NCBI RefSeq assembly: GCF_000265075.1
Contig: NZ_AJYA01000019.1
Coordinates: forward strand, 27,902-91,901
Origin: Nitritalea halalkaliphila LW7
GTDB lineage: Bacteria; Bacteroidota; Bacteroidia; Cytophagales; Cyclobacteriaceae
Reading direction: 5' to 3'
Length of the DNA: 64,000 bases
A model generated the notes under the pieces. The model searched no databases, was not told the DNA's origin, and saw nothing but the letters and a program-made list of their open reading frames with translations. Every line of letters begins with the position of its first letter. Position 1 is the stretch's first letter. This document shows positions 10,479 to 19,026 of this stretch, in pieces. The position numbers were made by a program, and so were the translations under genes.

Positions 10479-10523
10479 AAAGCCCCAAACCACGGGTCTC
10501 AAGTACAGGAAATCAAACGCCTT

Positions 10524-11260
10524 TTACAGACGTTTCACTTCGATATTCCGGAACCATACATCATCGCCATGATCCTGAAGTGCGATACGGCCAGACTTGA
10601 AAGAACCGAAACCTGGCATATCCTTAAACTTACTCCCTGCGATAAGCTCCTTCCAGCTCTCATCCCAAAGAGAGGTCTGCACTACCAAAACACCGTTTAA
10701 CTTCAGCGAAAGCTGTTCGTCTTGGACGATTACCTCCGCTAAGTTCCACTCGCCCACAGGCCGGGCAGCTTCCTCACTCGCCTCGATCAGATCATATAAA
10801 TCTCCCGCACGGTGCGTCCGAATCTGCCCATCAGGATGCCCGTCATTATCCAAAATCTGCATCTCAGGACCTGTCATCCACGGATACTGAAAATCTTCTG
10901 ACTCATGCACTAAAAACATAATGCCCGAATTCCCATTTTTCGAAATTTTCCACTCTAAGCGCAGGTGAAAATCATCGAAGGTCTCCTCTGTAATGATGTC
11001 GCCACCATCACCGGTCTGCCAGCCATCCTTATTCGAGGCATCTAAATACAAGACCCCTTCCTTCACCTTCCAGGCAGCGCCACGGGCTCTCCCCCATATT
11101 TGCGCCAGCCACTCAGATCTTCTCCATTAAACAAAGCCACCCATTCCGCATCCGTAACTTCCGACTCCACCACCTCAGTTTCTACCTCTTCCGTGCGCTC
11201 AGGCCCACAAGCCGCCAGTATTCCGGCTAAAAACACACCTAAAATCATATTTTTCTTCAT
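10524..11260 (-). CDS. DUF1080 lipoprotein, 3-keto-disaccharide hydrolase family (frame broken near 11080)
   Basis: Exported lipoprotein: the signal MILGVFLAGILAAC gives a lipobox at Cys19. It is followed by a single DUF1080 (3-keto-disaccharide hydrolase, concanavalin-like) domain. Typical motifs are WVALFNGEDLSGWRKY at the start, then W-x-T-G-D-G-G, GNSGIMFLV, and a C-terminal FRNIEVKRL. Members of this family cleave 3-keto-glycosides. Restoring one G in GTGGCGCTG near 11080 joins the two frames through GGEPV-GAAWKVKEG into 245 residues. It is third in an operon after a TIM-barrel protein and a cytochrome c, which fits oxidative sugar catabolism. Substrate is unknown. Confidence 0.88.
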
Positions 11261-11272
11261 AGTCTGTCTGAA

Positions 11273-11695
11273 TTAATCTTTAAACATTAAAATATAGCGC
11301 ACCATCGTCTCCGCGTCGTCTTGACTGATCTGCGGATGCGGAGGCATAGGCACCTCGCCCCAGTTGCCATAGTTTCCATTGATAATATTGGCGGCCAGCA
11401 TCTCCACGTTTTCATCCGTAGCCTCATAGCGCTCCGCCACATCCTTATAAGAAGGCCCGATCACCTTACGCACAGACATGTGGCAGGCCGTACAGCCATT
11501 CGCCTTCACTTTCTCACTGCCGGCTTGGAAAATAGGATCATTTTTGTACCGCTCCTCGGGGCTTTGCTTCACCTCCACAGCATCCGTCGTGAGCGCCTCT
11601 CCAGAGGTCGTCTGCTCACCGCCACCACCACAGGCGACAGTCATGAGAAATAGGCCCGACGCGATCAGGGCCACATACATACGATTCATCTTCAT
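11273..11695 (-). CDS. Class I cytochrome c lipoprotein
   Basis: Lipoprotein of 140 residues. The signal ends at TVAC near residue 22, then a spacer rich in Thr/Glu leads to a cytochrome c domain with one heme site CTACH and a distal Met within PMPPHPQIS. It resembles the small c551/c552-type electron carriers. It is encoded between a TIM-barrel enzyme and the DUF1080 hydrolase, opposite a GMC oxidoreductase operon. The likely role is electron acceptor for the sugar dehydrogenase, as LacB is for LacA/LacC in lactose 3-dehydrogenase systems. That role is inference from context. Confidence 0.88.
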   Translation of the reverse strand: MKMNRMYVALIASGLFLMTVACGGGGEQTTSGEALTTDAVEVKQSPEERYKNDPIFQAGSEKVKANGCTACHMSVRKVIGPSYKDVAERYEATDENVEMLAANIINGNYGNWGEVPMPPHPQISQDDAETMVRYILMFKD

Positions 11696-11713
11696 TTTTT
11701 ATCTCTTTTAAAA

Positions 11714-12771
11714 TTACATGTTCTCTCCTAAAATCTGCGCATTAAAGGCGGCATCTGCACCCGCGGAGGCGAAATCGTCAAAGGCCTTTTCCGTCACCCG
11801 AATCAGGTGCTCCTCGATAAAGCGCGCCCCCTCTATGGCTCCTTGCTCAGGATGCTTCAGCGCACACTCCCACTCTAAAACCGCCCAGCCAGCGAAATCA
11901 TACTGCGCAAGTTTACTGAAAATCTGCTTGAAATCCACCTGCCCATCCCCTAAGGAACGGAAGCGACCGGCTCGCTCTACCCAGTTCTGATAGCCGCCGT
12001 AGACGCCCTGCTTGCCCGAAGGCGAAACTCCGCATCCTTCACATGGAACATCTTGATCCGCTCATGATAGAAATCGATAAACTGCACATAGTCCATGCAC
12101 TGCAGCAGAAAATGGCTTGGATCATATAGAATATTCGCGCGCACATGCCCCTTCACCTCATCTAAAAACCGCTCGAACGTGACGCCATCGTGCAGGTCCT
12201 CACCTGGGTGCAACTCATAACAGAGATCTACTCCCGCCGCATCGAAGGCATCTAAAATCGGAAGCCAGCGTGCCGCCAAAGCCTGAAACCCCTGTTCCAC
12301 CAGTCCCGCCGGGCGCTGCGGCCAAGGGTACACCGTATGCCACATCAGGGCCCCACTAAAGGTCGCATGGGCTTGCAAGCCTAAGTTCGCGGAAGCCTTT
12401 GCCGCGAGCAGCAGCTGCTCCTTCGCCCAGGCCTGCTTGCCCTTCAGGTCTCCCTTCAGCGCCGCTGGCGCAAAGGCGTCGAACAACTGATTGTACACCG
12501 GACTTAGCGCCACTAGCTGGCCCTGCAGGTGCGTGGACAGCTCGGTAATCTGAAGCCCCGCCGCCTCCACGGTTCCCCGCAGCTCATCCGCATACGTCTT
12601 ACTCTCCGCCGCTAATTTTAAGTCCATCAGACGCGGCTCCCAGGTAGGAATCTGCACCCCTTTATAGCCTATTTCCGCCATCCACTGACAGATCGTGTCT
12701 AAACGATTAAAGGGCGCTTGGTCCCCTACGAATTGTGCCAGAAAAATTCCCGGCCCTCTCACATTTTTCAT
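11714..12771 (-). CDS. Sugar phosphate isomerase/epimerase, xylose-isomerase-like TIM barrel (frame broken near 12021)
   Basis: AP-endonuclease-2/xylose-isomerase-like TIM barrel of 352 residues after repair. Metal-binding positions are visible: E in the CYELHPGED stretch, D and H in ILYDPSHF, H-x-K-D in MFHVKDAEF, and a C-terminal E in AVLEWECALKH. Restoring one C in CGCCTTCGG near 12021 links MFHVKDAEFRPSG with the downstream frame VYGGYQNWVE. No signal peptide is seen, so it should be cytoplasmic. It is first in the operon with cytochrome c and the DUF1080 hydrolase. Relatives act on keto-sugars, inosose or 3-keto-glycosides; the exact substrate cannot be read from sequence. Confidence 0.88.
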
Positions 12772-13115
12772 TTTTCAGTATTCGGTTTAATCGGTTTGGT
12801 TCTTTTCTAAACATTTTTTTTCACGAAAGGGTCTGCACTTCATCACAAAATCCACCAACGTCCTGACCCCAAGCGTCCTAAGTGGGATTTTGAATTTAAA
12901 TCGATTGCAAAGCCTTTATAGGCTACTTTTTCACTTCGACTCCCATTTTTTTCTTCCAATCGCGCACGCCGCTTACGGATTCTTTTCCCGAAAAAACGGC
13001 ATTTAAGATTTAAATTTAAAGGAAAAAGGCTGAATATTAAATGAAAAATTGATAGTTTGGTCTTATAATTCACGTTTCTCGAAAACGTTTTAAACCTATC
13101 TAACCGAAATAACGC
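12772..13115. other. Divergent control region of the sugar-oxidation cluster
   Basis: Intergenic stretch of 344 bases between two divergent operons. It is AT-rich, with repeated TTTAAATTTAAA-like runs near 13005-13020 and the palindrome AAAACGTTTT at 13082. No coding region is supported. Confidence 0.5.
13082..13091. promoter_or_regulatory. LacI-family-like operator palindrome
   Basis: AAAACGTTTT is a perfect palindrome with a central CG, the form typical of LacI/GalR-type operators. It lies 24 bases upstream of the transporter ATG at 13116. No LacI gene is in the window, so the binding protein is unknown. Confidence 0.4.
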
Positions 13116-14359
13116 ATGCGTTCAGGAGTAAAATTTCAGCTTTCCTTTATGATGTTCTTGGAGTTCTTTATCTGGGGCTCCTGGTTCGTGACGCTGGGTA
13201 CTTTCTTGGGTACCAACTTACAAGCGACGGGCGCGCAGACCGCAGCTGCCTTCTCTTCCCAATCCCTCGGCGCCATCATCGCCCCCTTTATCATCGGGCT
13301 CATCGCCGACCGCTACTTTAATGCTGAGCGCATCCTCGGCGTCCTCCACCTAGCAGGCGCAGCGCTCATGTTTATGATGTTTAATGCCACGGATTTTAGC
13401 AGCTTCTATCCTTATGTACTGGCCTACATGGTGCTGTTTATGCCCACCCTGGCCTAGTAAATTCCGTATCCTTTAATCAGCTGAAAAGCCCCGAAAAGGA
13501 ATTTGCTGCCATTCGCGTCTGGGGAACCATCGGCTGGGTAGTGGCTGGTGCCGCCATCAGCTACGTCTTCGCTTGGGATAGCAGCGCCAGCTTGGCCGAA
13601 GGCCTCTTAAAAAATACCTTCCTGATGGCCGCTATCAGCTCCCTCATCCTAGGGCTCTTTAGCTTCACCCTCCCCGCTACACCCCCGAAGGCAAATAAAA
13701 ACGAAAAGGTCAGCCTGGGCGGTCTACTCGGTCTAGATGCCATCAAATTATTAAAGGATAGAAACTACGGCATTTTCTTCGTTTCCTCTATCCTCATCTG
13801 CATTCCACTCGCCTTCTATTACCAGCTGGCGAACCCCTTCTTGACAGAAATCGGCGTGGCGAACCCTACCGGAAAAATGACCATCGGACAGGTCTCCGAG
13901 GCCCTCTTCCTGCTCGCACTACCCTTTTTCTTTAAACGTTTTGGCTTTAAAGTGACCCTGCTCTTAGGCATGATCGCCTGGGTGCTCCGCTATGCCCTCT
14001 TTGCATTCGGCGACGCTGACGGTAAGTTCTACTACCTACTCATCGGAATCGCGCTGCACGGCATCTGCTACGACTTCTTCTTCGTTTCGGGCCAAATTTA
14101 TACCGATGCGAAGGCGGGGCCGAAAGTAAAATCCGCTGCACAGGGTCTGATTACCCTTGCCACCTATGGAGTAGGAATGTTGATCGGTTTTGCCGTGGCC
14201 GGCAAAGTAGCCGACGCCTACCTGCTCTCCGAAAACACACATGCTTGGGAATCCATCTGGCTCATTCCAGCAGGCATCGCGGCGCTAGTGGTCTTGATCT
14301 TCTTTATCGCCTTTAAGGACGAGCGTAAAAAAGATCCAGAAATACCTGTAAAAGCATGA
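13116..14359 (+). CDS. MFS transporter, nucleoside:H+ symporter (NupG-like) family (frame broken near 13453)
   Basis: Twelve-helix permease of 414 residues after repair. The N-terminal motif MRSGVKFQLSFMMFLEFFIW and GSWFVTLGTFL are typical of the NHS/NupG branch seen in Bacteroidota sugar-oxidation clusters. Restoring one C in CTGGCCTAG near 13453 replaces a false stop and joins PTLA to LVNSVSFNQL. The 3' end overlaps the next gene by four bases (ATGA), so the two are translationally coupled. It probably imports a sugar derivative or nucleoside used by the neighbouring enzymes; the substrate is inferred from context only. Confidence 0.87.
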
Positions 14360-15240
14360 AGCGCAGAACCTGGCTGAAAAGTATCGGAATCAGCAGCCTC
14401 GCACTAGGGACAGCCTCCCTTCACGGCCTCGCCGGAGCAGGGCAGCTGCGGACACCCGCCGCGAAAGACTCCCGGATACGCCATGCCTTCTGCAGCTGGC
14501 TATTCCCAGAACTGAGCCTAACCGAGCAGTGCGGCGTGGCACAAAAACTGGGCTTTCAGGCCATCGACCTGGTGGGCCCCGCCGGTTGGCCGACCTTAAA
14601 GGCCCATGGACTAGCTTGCAGCATGTGTAATGGAGCCGAGATTAGCCTGACCGAGGGTTTTGCGCAAGCAGACCTACACGAAGAGCTCTTCACCCGCTAT
14701 GCGGCCCTGATTCCGGAAGTAGCTGCAGCTGGATATACAAACCTTATCTGTTTCAGCGGAAACCAAGGGCGCCAAAGTGATGCGGAGTGTTTAGCGAACT
14801 GCGCCGCAGGCCTGAGGCCCTTACTCCCTCTAGCAAAGGAGCATGGAGTCATCTTACACATGGAGCTGCTCAATAGCCGCTTGGATCACCCCGACTACTG
14901 GGCCGCCACGAGTGCAAAGGGCATCGCGCTCTGCGAGGAACTGGACAGCCCGCAGTTTAAGCTGCTCTTCGATATTTACCACATGCAGGTAATGGAAGGA
15001 GATCTCATTCGCAGTATACGCATGCATCACCAGCATTTCGGGCACTACCATACTGCAGGAAATCCTGGGCGTGGTGAGCTGACAAACCGACAAGAAATCC
15101 AGTATCCCGCCGTGATGGCAGCGATCATGGAAACAGGCTATACGGGCTACATCGCCCATGAATTTATTCCGAAGAATCCGGATAAGCAGCAGGCACTAGC
15201 AGAAGCGAAAGCAATCTGCGACAGTTACACGAAATTATAA
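14356..15240 (+). CDS. Exported TIM-barrel, hydroxypyruvate isomerase-like
   Basis: Intact protein of 294 residues. A twin-arginine signal is likely: RRTWLKSIGISSLALGTASL near the N-terminus. The rest is a xylose-isomerase-like TIM barrel close to hydroxypyruvate isomerase, with HMELLNSR, LLFDIYHMQVMEGDL, GHYHTAGNPGRGE and GYIAHEFIP supplying the metal ligands. It overlaps the transporter gene and precedes the GMC oxidoreductase. A folded, Tat-exported isomerase/epimerase fits periplasmic processing of an oxidised sugar; the exact reaction is unknown. Confidence 0.87.
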   Translation: MKRRTWLKSIGISSLALGTASLHGLAGAGQLRTPAAKDSRIRHAFCSWLFPELSLTEQCGVAQKLGFQAIDLVGPAGWPTLKAHGLACSMCNGAEISLTEGFAQADLHEELFTRYAALIPEVAAAGYTNLICFSGNQGRQSDAECLANCAAGLRPLLPLAKEHGVILHMELLNSRLDHPDYWAATSAKGIALCEELDSPQFKLLFDIYHMQVMEGDLIRSIRMHHQHFGHYHTAGNPGRGELTNRQEIQYPAVMAAIMETGYTGYIAHEFIPKNPDKQQALAEAKAICDSYTKL

Positions 15241-15271
15241 CTATACTAACGCGATAAACTCAATCACATAA

Positions 15272-16951
15272 ATGGCAGATCAAACGTACGATGCGATCGT
15301 CGTCGGCTCCGGTATCAGCGGCGGCTGGGCGGCAAAGGAACTCACAGAAAAAGGCTTAAAAGTACTTTTATTAGAGCGTGGGCAAAATGTAGAACATGTC
15401 AAAGACTACAAAAACGCCAATCAGGCGCCTTGGGAAATCCCTCACCGAGGGCGCAGGACCATCGAAATGCTGGAAAATCACCCAAACTTAAAACGTGATT
15501 ACGTCTTAAATGAGCAGAATCTCGACTGGTGGGCACATGAAAAGGACTCCCCCTACGTGGAGAAAAAACCATTTACCTGGTTTAGAGGCTACCAAGTAGG
15601 TGGACGCTCCCTGATGTGGGGCCGCCAGAGCTACCGCTTGGCTGACATCGACTTCGAAGCCAACTTAAAAGAAGGCATCGCAGTAGACTGGCCAGTGCGT
15701 TATAAGGACCTGGCCCCTTGGTACAGCTATGTAGAGCGCTTTGCTGGAATTTCCGGTAACCGTGACGGCCTGGATATCCTTCCTGACGGAGAATTTCTAC
15801 CTCCGATGGACTTAAACTGCGTCGAAAAAGAGGTGGCGGAACGCATTAAAGCCAAGTGGAACGGGAAAAGGCTCATGACCATCGGCCGTGTGGCGAATAT
15901 CACGCAGCCGCATGAAGGACGCGTAAACTGCCAGTACAGAAATAAATGCTGGCTCGGCTGCCCTTTCGGAGGCTACTTCTCTACGCAGTCCTCTACCCTT
16001 CCTGCCGCTATGCGTACGGGCAACTTAACCCTTCGCCCCTGGTCGATCGTAACCAAGCTTACCTACGATAAGGATACCCAGAAGGCCACAGGAGTGGAGG
16101 TTTTAGATGCTGAAAATAATCAGACCTACACGTATAAGGCCAAAGTAATTTTCCTGTGTGCCTCTGCCTTTAATTCCACCGCCATTCTGATGCGTTCTGC
16201 CACAGATATTTGGCCAGGAGGCCTCGGCAGCAGCAGTGGAGAGCTCGGCCATAACGTTATGGACCACCACTTCCGCGTAGGAGCGAACGGAACATACGAG
16301 GGCTTCGAGGACCGCTATTATTTTGGCCGCCGGCCAAATGGAATTTACATTCCGCGCTTCCAAAACGTAGGTGATGACAAGCGTGACTACGTACGCGGCT
16401 TTGGCTATCAGGGAGGCGCCAGCAGATCCGGATGGAGCCGTAATGTGGCCGAGATAAACTTCGGTGCTCCTCTAAAAGAGGCACTTACGGAGCCAGGACC
16501 TTGGAGCATGGGCATCACCGCCTTCGGTGAAATTCTCCCTTACCATGAAAATAAAATCACCCTGTCGAAGGATGTCACCGACAAGTGGGGGCTTCCTGTC
16601 TTAGAAATGGATGCAGAGCTGAAGGAGAACGAAAAGCGCATGCGAAAAGACATGATGAGCGAGGCGGTCGCTATGCTAGAAGCTGCCGGCTTAAAAGATG
16701 TACGCGGTTTTGATGCAGGTTACACCTTAGGCCAAGGAATCCATGAGATGGGAACCGCTCGTATGGGGCGTGACCCGAAAACCTCAGTCTTGAATGGCAA
16801 TAATCAGGTGTGGGACGCTAAAAACGTTTTCGTCACAGATGGTGCCTGTATGACCTCAGGGGCTGCGCAGAACCCATCTCTGACCTACATGGCCTTAACC
16901 GCACGAGCAGCGGACTTTGCGGTAGCAGAATTAAAGAAAGGGAACCTATAA
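15272..16951 (+). CDS. GMC-family FAD-dependent oxidoreductase, glycoside 3-dehydrogenase-like large subunit
   Basis: Intact 559-residue GMC oxidoreductase. The FAD site is near the start (VVGSGISGGWAAKELTEKG). Further FAD contacts lie in GGRSLMWGRQSYR. The C-terminal catalytic His is in GIHEMGTARMG, and the closing motif is NPSLTYMALTARAAD. The small-subunit gene follows by 11 bases. This pair plus the cytochrome c at 11273 matches the three-part LacA/LacC/LacB type of sugar 3-dehydrogenase. No signal peptide is visible; the small subunit with its Tat-like signal may carry it across the membrane. Substrate is inferred to be a glycoside. Confidence 0.92.
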   Translation: MADQTYDAIVVGSGISGGWAAKELTEKGLKVLLLERGQNVEHVKDYKNANQAPWEIPHRGRRTIEMLENHPNLKRDYVLNEQNLDWWAHEKDSPYVEKKPFTWFRGYQVGGRSLMWGRQSYRLADIDFEANLKEGIAVDWPVRYKDLAPWYSYVERFAGISGNRDGLDILPDGEFLPPMDLNCVEKEVAERIKAKWNGKRLMTIGRVANITQPHEGRVNCQYRNKCWLGCPFGGYFSTQSSTLPAAMRTGNLTLRPWSIVTKLTYDKDTQKATGVEVLDAENNQTYTYKAKVIFLCASAFNSTAILMRSATDIWPGGLGSSSGELGHNVMDHHFRVGANGTYEGFEDRYYFGRRPNGIYIPRFQNVGDDKRDYVRGFGYQGGASRSGWSRNVAEINFGAPLKEALTEPGPWSMGITAFGEILPYHENKITLSKDVTDKWGLPVLEMDAELKENEKRMRKDMMSEAVAMLEAAGLKDVRGFDAGYTLGQGIHEMGTARMGRDPKTSVLNGNNQVWDAKNVFVTDGACMTSGAAQNPSLTYMALTARAADFAVAELKKGNL

Positions 16952-16962
16952 AAGAATCGATC

Positions 16963-17517
16963 ATGGCAATCAATAGAAGAGACGCACTAAAATCCATGGC
17001 CCTCCTGATGGGAGGAACTATAGTAGGGATGAATGCCTTGTTGACAGGGTGTAGCCCAGAGGAACAACTTAGCGGACTGAATTTCAGCGAGAAAGATATC
17101 GCTTTCTTAGACGAGCTGGGTGAGGCGATTATCCCCACCACCGATACGCCAGGGGCTAAGGCAGCTGAAATCGGCACCTTTATGGTCATGATGGTAAAGG
17201 ATACCTATAATGCAGCAGAGCAAGAGAAGTTTACCAATGGCCTGAATGCTTTACGCGCAGACTTTAAAAAACAGCAAAGCACAGACTTTATGGAGGCTAG
17301 CACGGCAGATCGCACCGCCTATCTCAACGCCCTACAGGCGCGAGCGGCTGAGGAGGAGGCTTTAGCTGGCTTCTTAGCGATGGCCAAGGATCTCACAGTC
17401 CTCGGGTATTTCACCTCTGAAATCGGTGCCACACAGGCCTTACGCTACATGGAGACGCCAGGGAAATACGACGGTTGTATGGAGTATGTTCCTGGCGACA
17501 GGGCATGGGCATTATAA
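16963..17517 (+). CDS. Gluconate 2-dehydrogenase subunit 3 family protein
   Basis: Small subunit of a membrane-associated GMC dehydrogenase, 184 residues. The N-terminus NRRDALKSMALLMGG is a twin-arginine signal, followed by a lipobox-like LLTGC. The conserved family motifs are present: FLDELGEAIIPTTDTPGAKA and the C-terminal RYMETPGKYDGC. It is the partner of the upstream flavoprotein (11 bases away). Subunits of this kind are needed for export and activity of the flavin subunit. It is the last gene of the plus-strand operon. Confidence 0.92.
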   Translation: MAINRRDALKSMALLMGGTIVGMNALLTGCSPEEQLSGLNFSEKDIAFLDELGEAIIPTTDTPGAKAAEIGTFMVMMVKDTYNAAEQEKFTNGLNALRADFKKQQSTDFMEASTADRTAYLNALQARAAEEEALAGFLAMAKDLTVLGYFTSEIGATQALRYMETPGKYDGCMEYVPGDRAWAL

Positions 17518-17536
17518 AGGTGTAAAAACCTCGTTT

Positions 17537-17602
17537 ATGGGTGTATAGGCAAGACTTCTTTATGTAGTCGTACATACTACTACCGGGGAAGTCAACACCC
17601 AT
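17537..17602 (+). other. Nested inverted-repeat structure in the 3' leader of the GMC operon
   Basis: Three stacked pairs: ATGGGTGT (17537-17544) with ACACCCAT (17595-17602), GACTTC (17553-17558) with GAAGTC (17588-17593), and ATGTA (17562-17566) with TACAT (17571-17575). They form one long stem with a GTCG tetraloop, 20 bases after the last stop codon and before the terminator. Function unknown. Confidence 0.55.
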
Positions 17603-17624
17603 CGGTCGCTCAAGTTAAAAAAAG

Positions 17625-17663
17625 ACCCCTTAGGAAGGCAGCAGCTTTTCCTAAGGGGTTTTA
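17625..17663 (+). terminator. Terminator of the GMC operon
   Basis: Stem ACCCCTTAGGAA/TTCCTAAGGGGT (17625-17636 with 17648-17659) followed by TTTTAT. The stem is also preceded by an A-run, so it can serve the converging gene at 17698. Confidence 0.8.
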
Positions 17664-17697
17664 TCGTAATCGCTTTAGCTCATGTTTAGCTATAGAC

Positions 17698-18348
17698 TTA
17701 ATCCACCCAGTTCTTCGTGACGTAACGGGAGCTGTAAAGCAAGTAATACACCAGTACGAGTAAAAGAAACAAGCCTGCCACTTCAAACTGCGCCCAGATG
17801 CGCGAACGATTAATAATGACACTCGCTTCTTTTACTAAGCGCTGTCCTTCGTCCAGCTGAATTTCGGAAAGACGCTCTAAATCCGTCAGCGCACGCCGAA
17901 TGGCCGCATTATAGACACGTACTTCCTCGGTGTTTACGGTGTTCGTCGCTGTATTAAAAATACGCTCATAGCGCTCTATTCTCAGCTCATCTTCCACGAT
18001 GCGTCTAAAATCAGCCAGCGCATCGGCTTCACTTACGGTGAGGAGTGTGCTTTCGAACTGATAAACGCGGGCTAAAATCTCTTCCTCTTTTTGGGCGATG
18101 TCCGCTAGGATCAGGTCGGGATCTTCTACCACATCGCAGTGATTAATCGCTAGCTTTACTTCATACAGCCGCTCACTTATATCAAAAAGTAAAGACTCGG
18201 TAACTAAGCGGTCTTCGTACACAGAGGCGAAGGAACTCCCTAGCGCCTCGAAATTTTTACGCTCTAAATAATTTTTATACACGATCGCCAACACGATAAC
18301 CGACAGAACACTGGCTAAGGTGAGCTTACTTCTAAATCCCTTTGTCAT
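17698..18348 (-). CDS. Membrane protein with four-helix-bundle sensor-like domain
   Basis: About 216 residues. I prefer the ATG at 18346-18348 (MTKGFRSKLTLASVL), which puts a basic stretch directly before the first helix; a start at 18402 is possible. There is one membrane helix near residues 9-25 and a second near 190-212. Between them is a long, charged, mostly helical domain of about 160 residues, like the ligand-binding 4HB_MCP domain of chemoreceptors and CHASE3 sensors. There is no downstream signalling domain. Specific function is unknown. Confidence 0.65.
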   Translation of the reverse strand: MTKGFRSKLTLASVLSVIVLAIVYKNYLERKNFEALGSSFASVYEDRLVTESLLFDISERLYEVKLAINHCDVVEDPDLILADIAQKEEEILARVYQFESTLLTVSEADALADFRRIVEDELRIERYERIFNTATNTVNTEEVRVYNAAIRRALTDLERLSEIQLDEGQRLVKEASVIINRSRIWAQFEVAGLFLLLVLVYYLLYSSRYVTKNWVD

Positions 18349-18513
18349 AATTTGGGTACGCTGAATTTCTATAATTGAACATGCTAAGTTAAAGGAATAC
18401 AAGGTAAATCCAAGATTTTTCTTGTGAATACCAAGCCCTTAACCCTGCCAAAAATAAGCTACCGCGTGGGGCAAGATAAAAAAACAAAAGGGATATCCGA
18501 AGATATCCCTCTG

Positions 18514-18586
18514 TGATCCCGCTGGGGCTCGAACCCAGGACCCTAACATTAAAAGTGTTATGCTCTACCAGCTGAGCTACGGAATC
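18514..18586 (-). tRNA. tRNA-Lys (TTT), copy 1
   Basis: A 73-base cloverleaf. The acceptor stem GATTCCG pairs with CGGGATC; the anticodon loop is CTTTTAA, giving TTT. The sequence is identical to the copy at 18846-18918. It is last in the cluster Pro-Arg-Lys. Confidence 0.96.
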
Positions 18587-18602
18587 TAAAATCTTAGTAA
18601 TG

Positions 18603-18676
18603 TGATCCTGTCAGGACTCGAACCTGAAACCTACTGCTTAGAAGGCAGTTGCTCTATCCAGTTGAGCTACAGGACC
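18603..18676 (-). tRNA. tRNA-Arg (TCT)
   Basis: A 74-base cloverleaf. The anticodon stem ACTGC/GCAGT encloses the loop CTTCTAA, giving TCT. The acceptor stem GGTCCTG pairs with CAGGATC. It lies between tRNA-Lys and tRNA-Pro. Confidence 0.96.
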
Positions 18677-18692
18677 TGCTTTCAAAAAGAAG

Positions 18693-18767
18693 TCGGGGTG
18701 GCAAGATTCGAACTTGCGACCTCCACATCCCAAATGTGGCGCGATAACCGGGCTACGCTACACCCCG
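18693..18767 (-). tRNA. tRNA-Pro (TGG)
   Basis: A 75-base cloverleaf. The anticodon stem CCACA/TGTGG encloses the loop TTTGGGA, giving TGG. The acceptor stem CGGGGTG pairs with CACCCCG. It is first in the three-tRNA cluster, behind a promoter at 18784. Confidence 0.96.
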
Positions 18768-18783
18768 ATTCTGTTTGAGTTTG

Positions 18784-18813
18784 CAAAGGTAGTGATTACT
18801 CTTTGTAATCCAA
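18784..18813 (-). promoter_or_regulatory. Promoter of the tRNA Pro-Arg-Lys cluster
   Basis: On the minus strand TACCTTTG (18784-18791) and TTG (18811-18813) are separated by 19 bases, a close match to the Bacteroidota consensus. It starts 17 bases from tRNA-Pro. Confidence 0.75.
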
Positions 18814-18845
18814 ACTTTTTTGAAAGCAGTTTTCAATTTATTTTG

Positions 18846-18918
18846 TGATCCCGCTGGGGCTCGAACCCAGGACCCTAACATTAAAAGTGTTATGCTCTAC
18901 CAGCTGAGCTACGGAATC
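18846..18918 (-). tRNA. tRNA-Lys (TTT), copy 2
   Basis: Same 73 bases as copy 1 at 18514-18586. It stands alone upstream of the cluster promoter, so it is likely to be transcribed separately; only a weak -7-like TACGTTTA was seen upstream. Confidence 0.95.
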
Positions 18919-19026
18919 AAAATGCCCTTAAACGTATTTTAAAAGCGGTTAAATTATCGGCACTGACTTGGTTTTGAGTAAATCTTTGCCGTAATTGGAC
19001 TGCAAAAATAAGCGTAGTAATTGAAA

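Larger units (their letters stand above)
10096..10523. other. Upstream region of rpsA, no gene
   Basis: Non-coding space of 428 bases between the divergent-looking ends of rpsA and the DUF1080 gene. It holds the rpsA promoter (10202-10209) and a hairpin (10455-10478) that terminates the operon to its right. Otherwise I see nothing. Confidence 0.5.
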
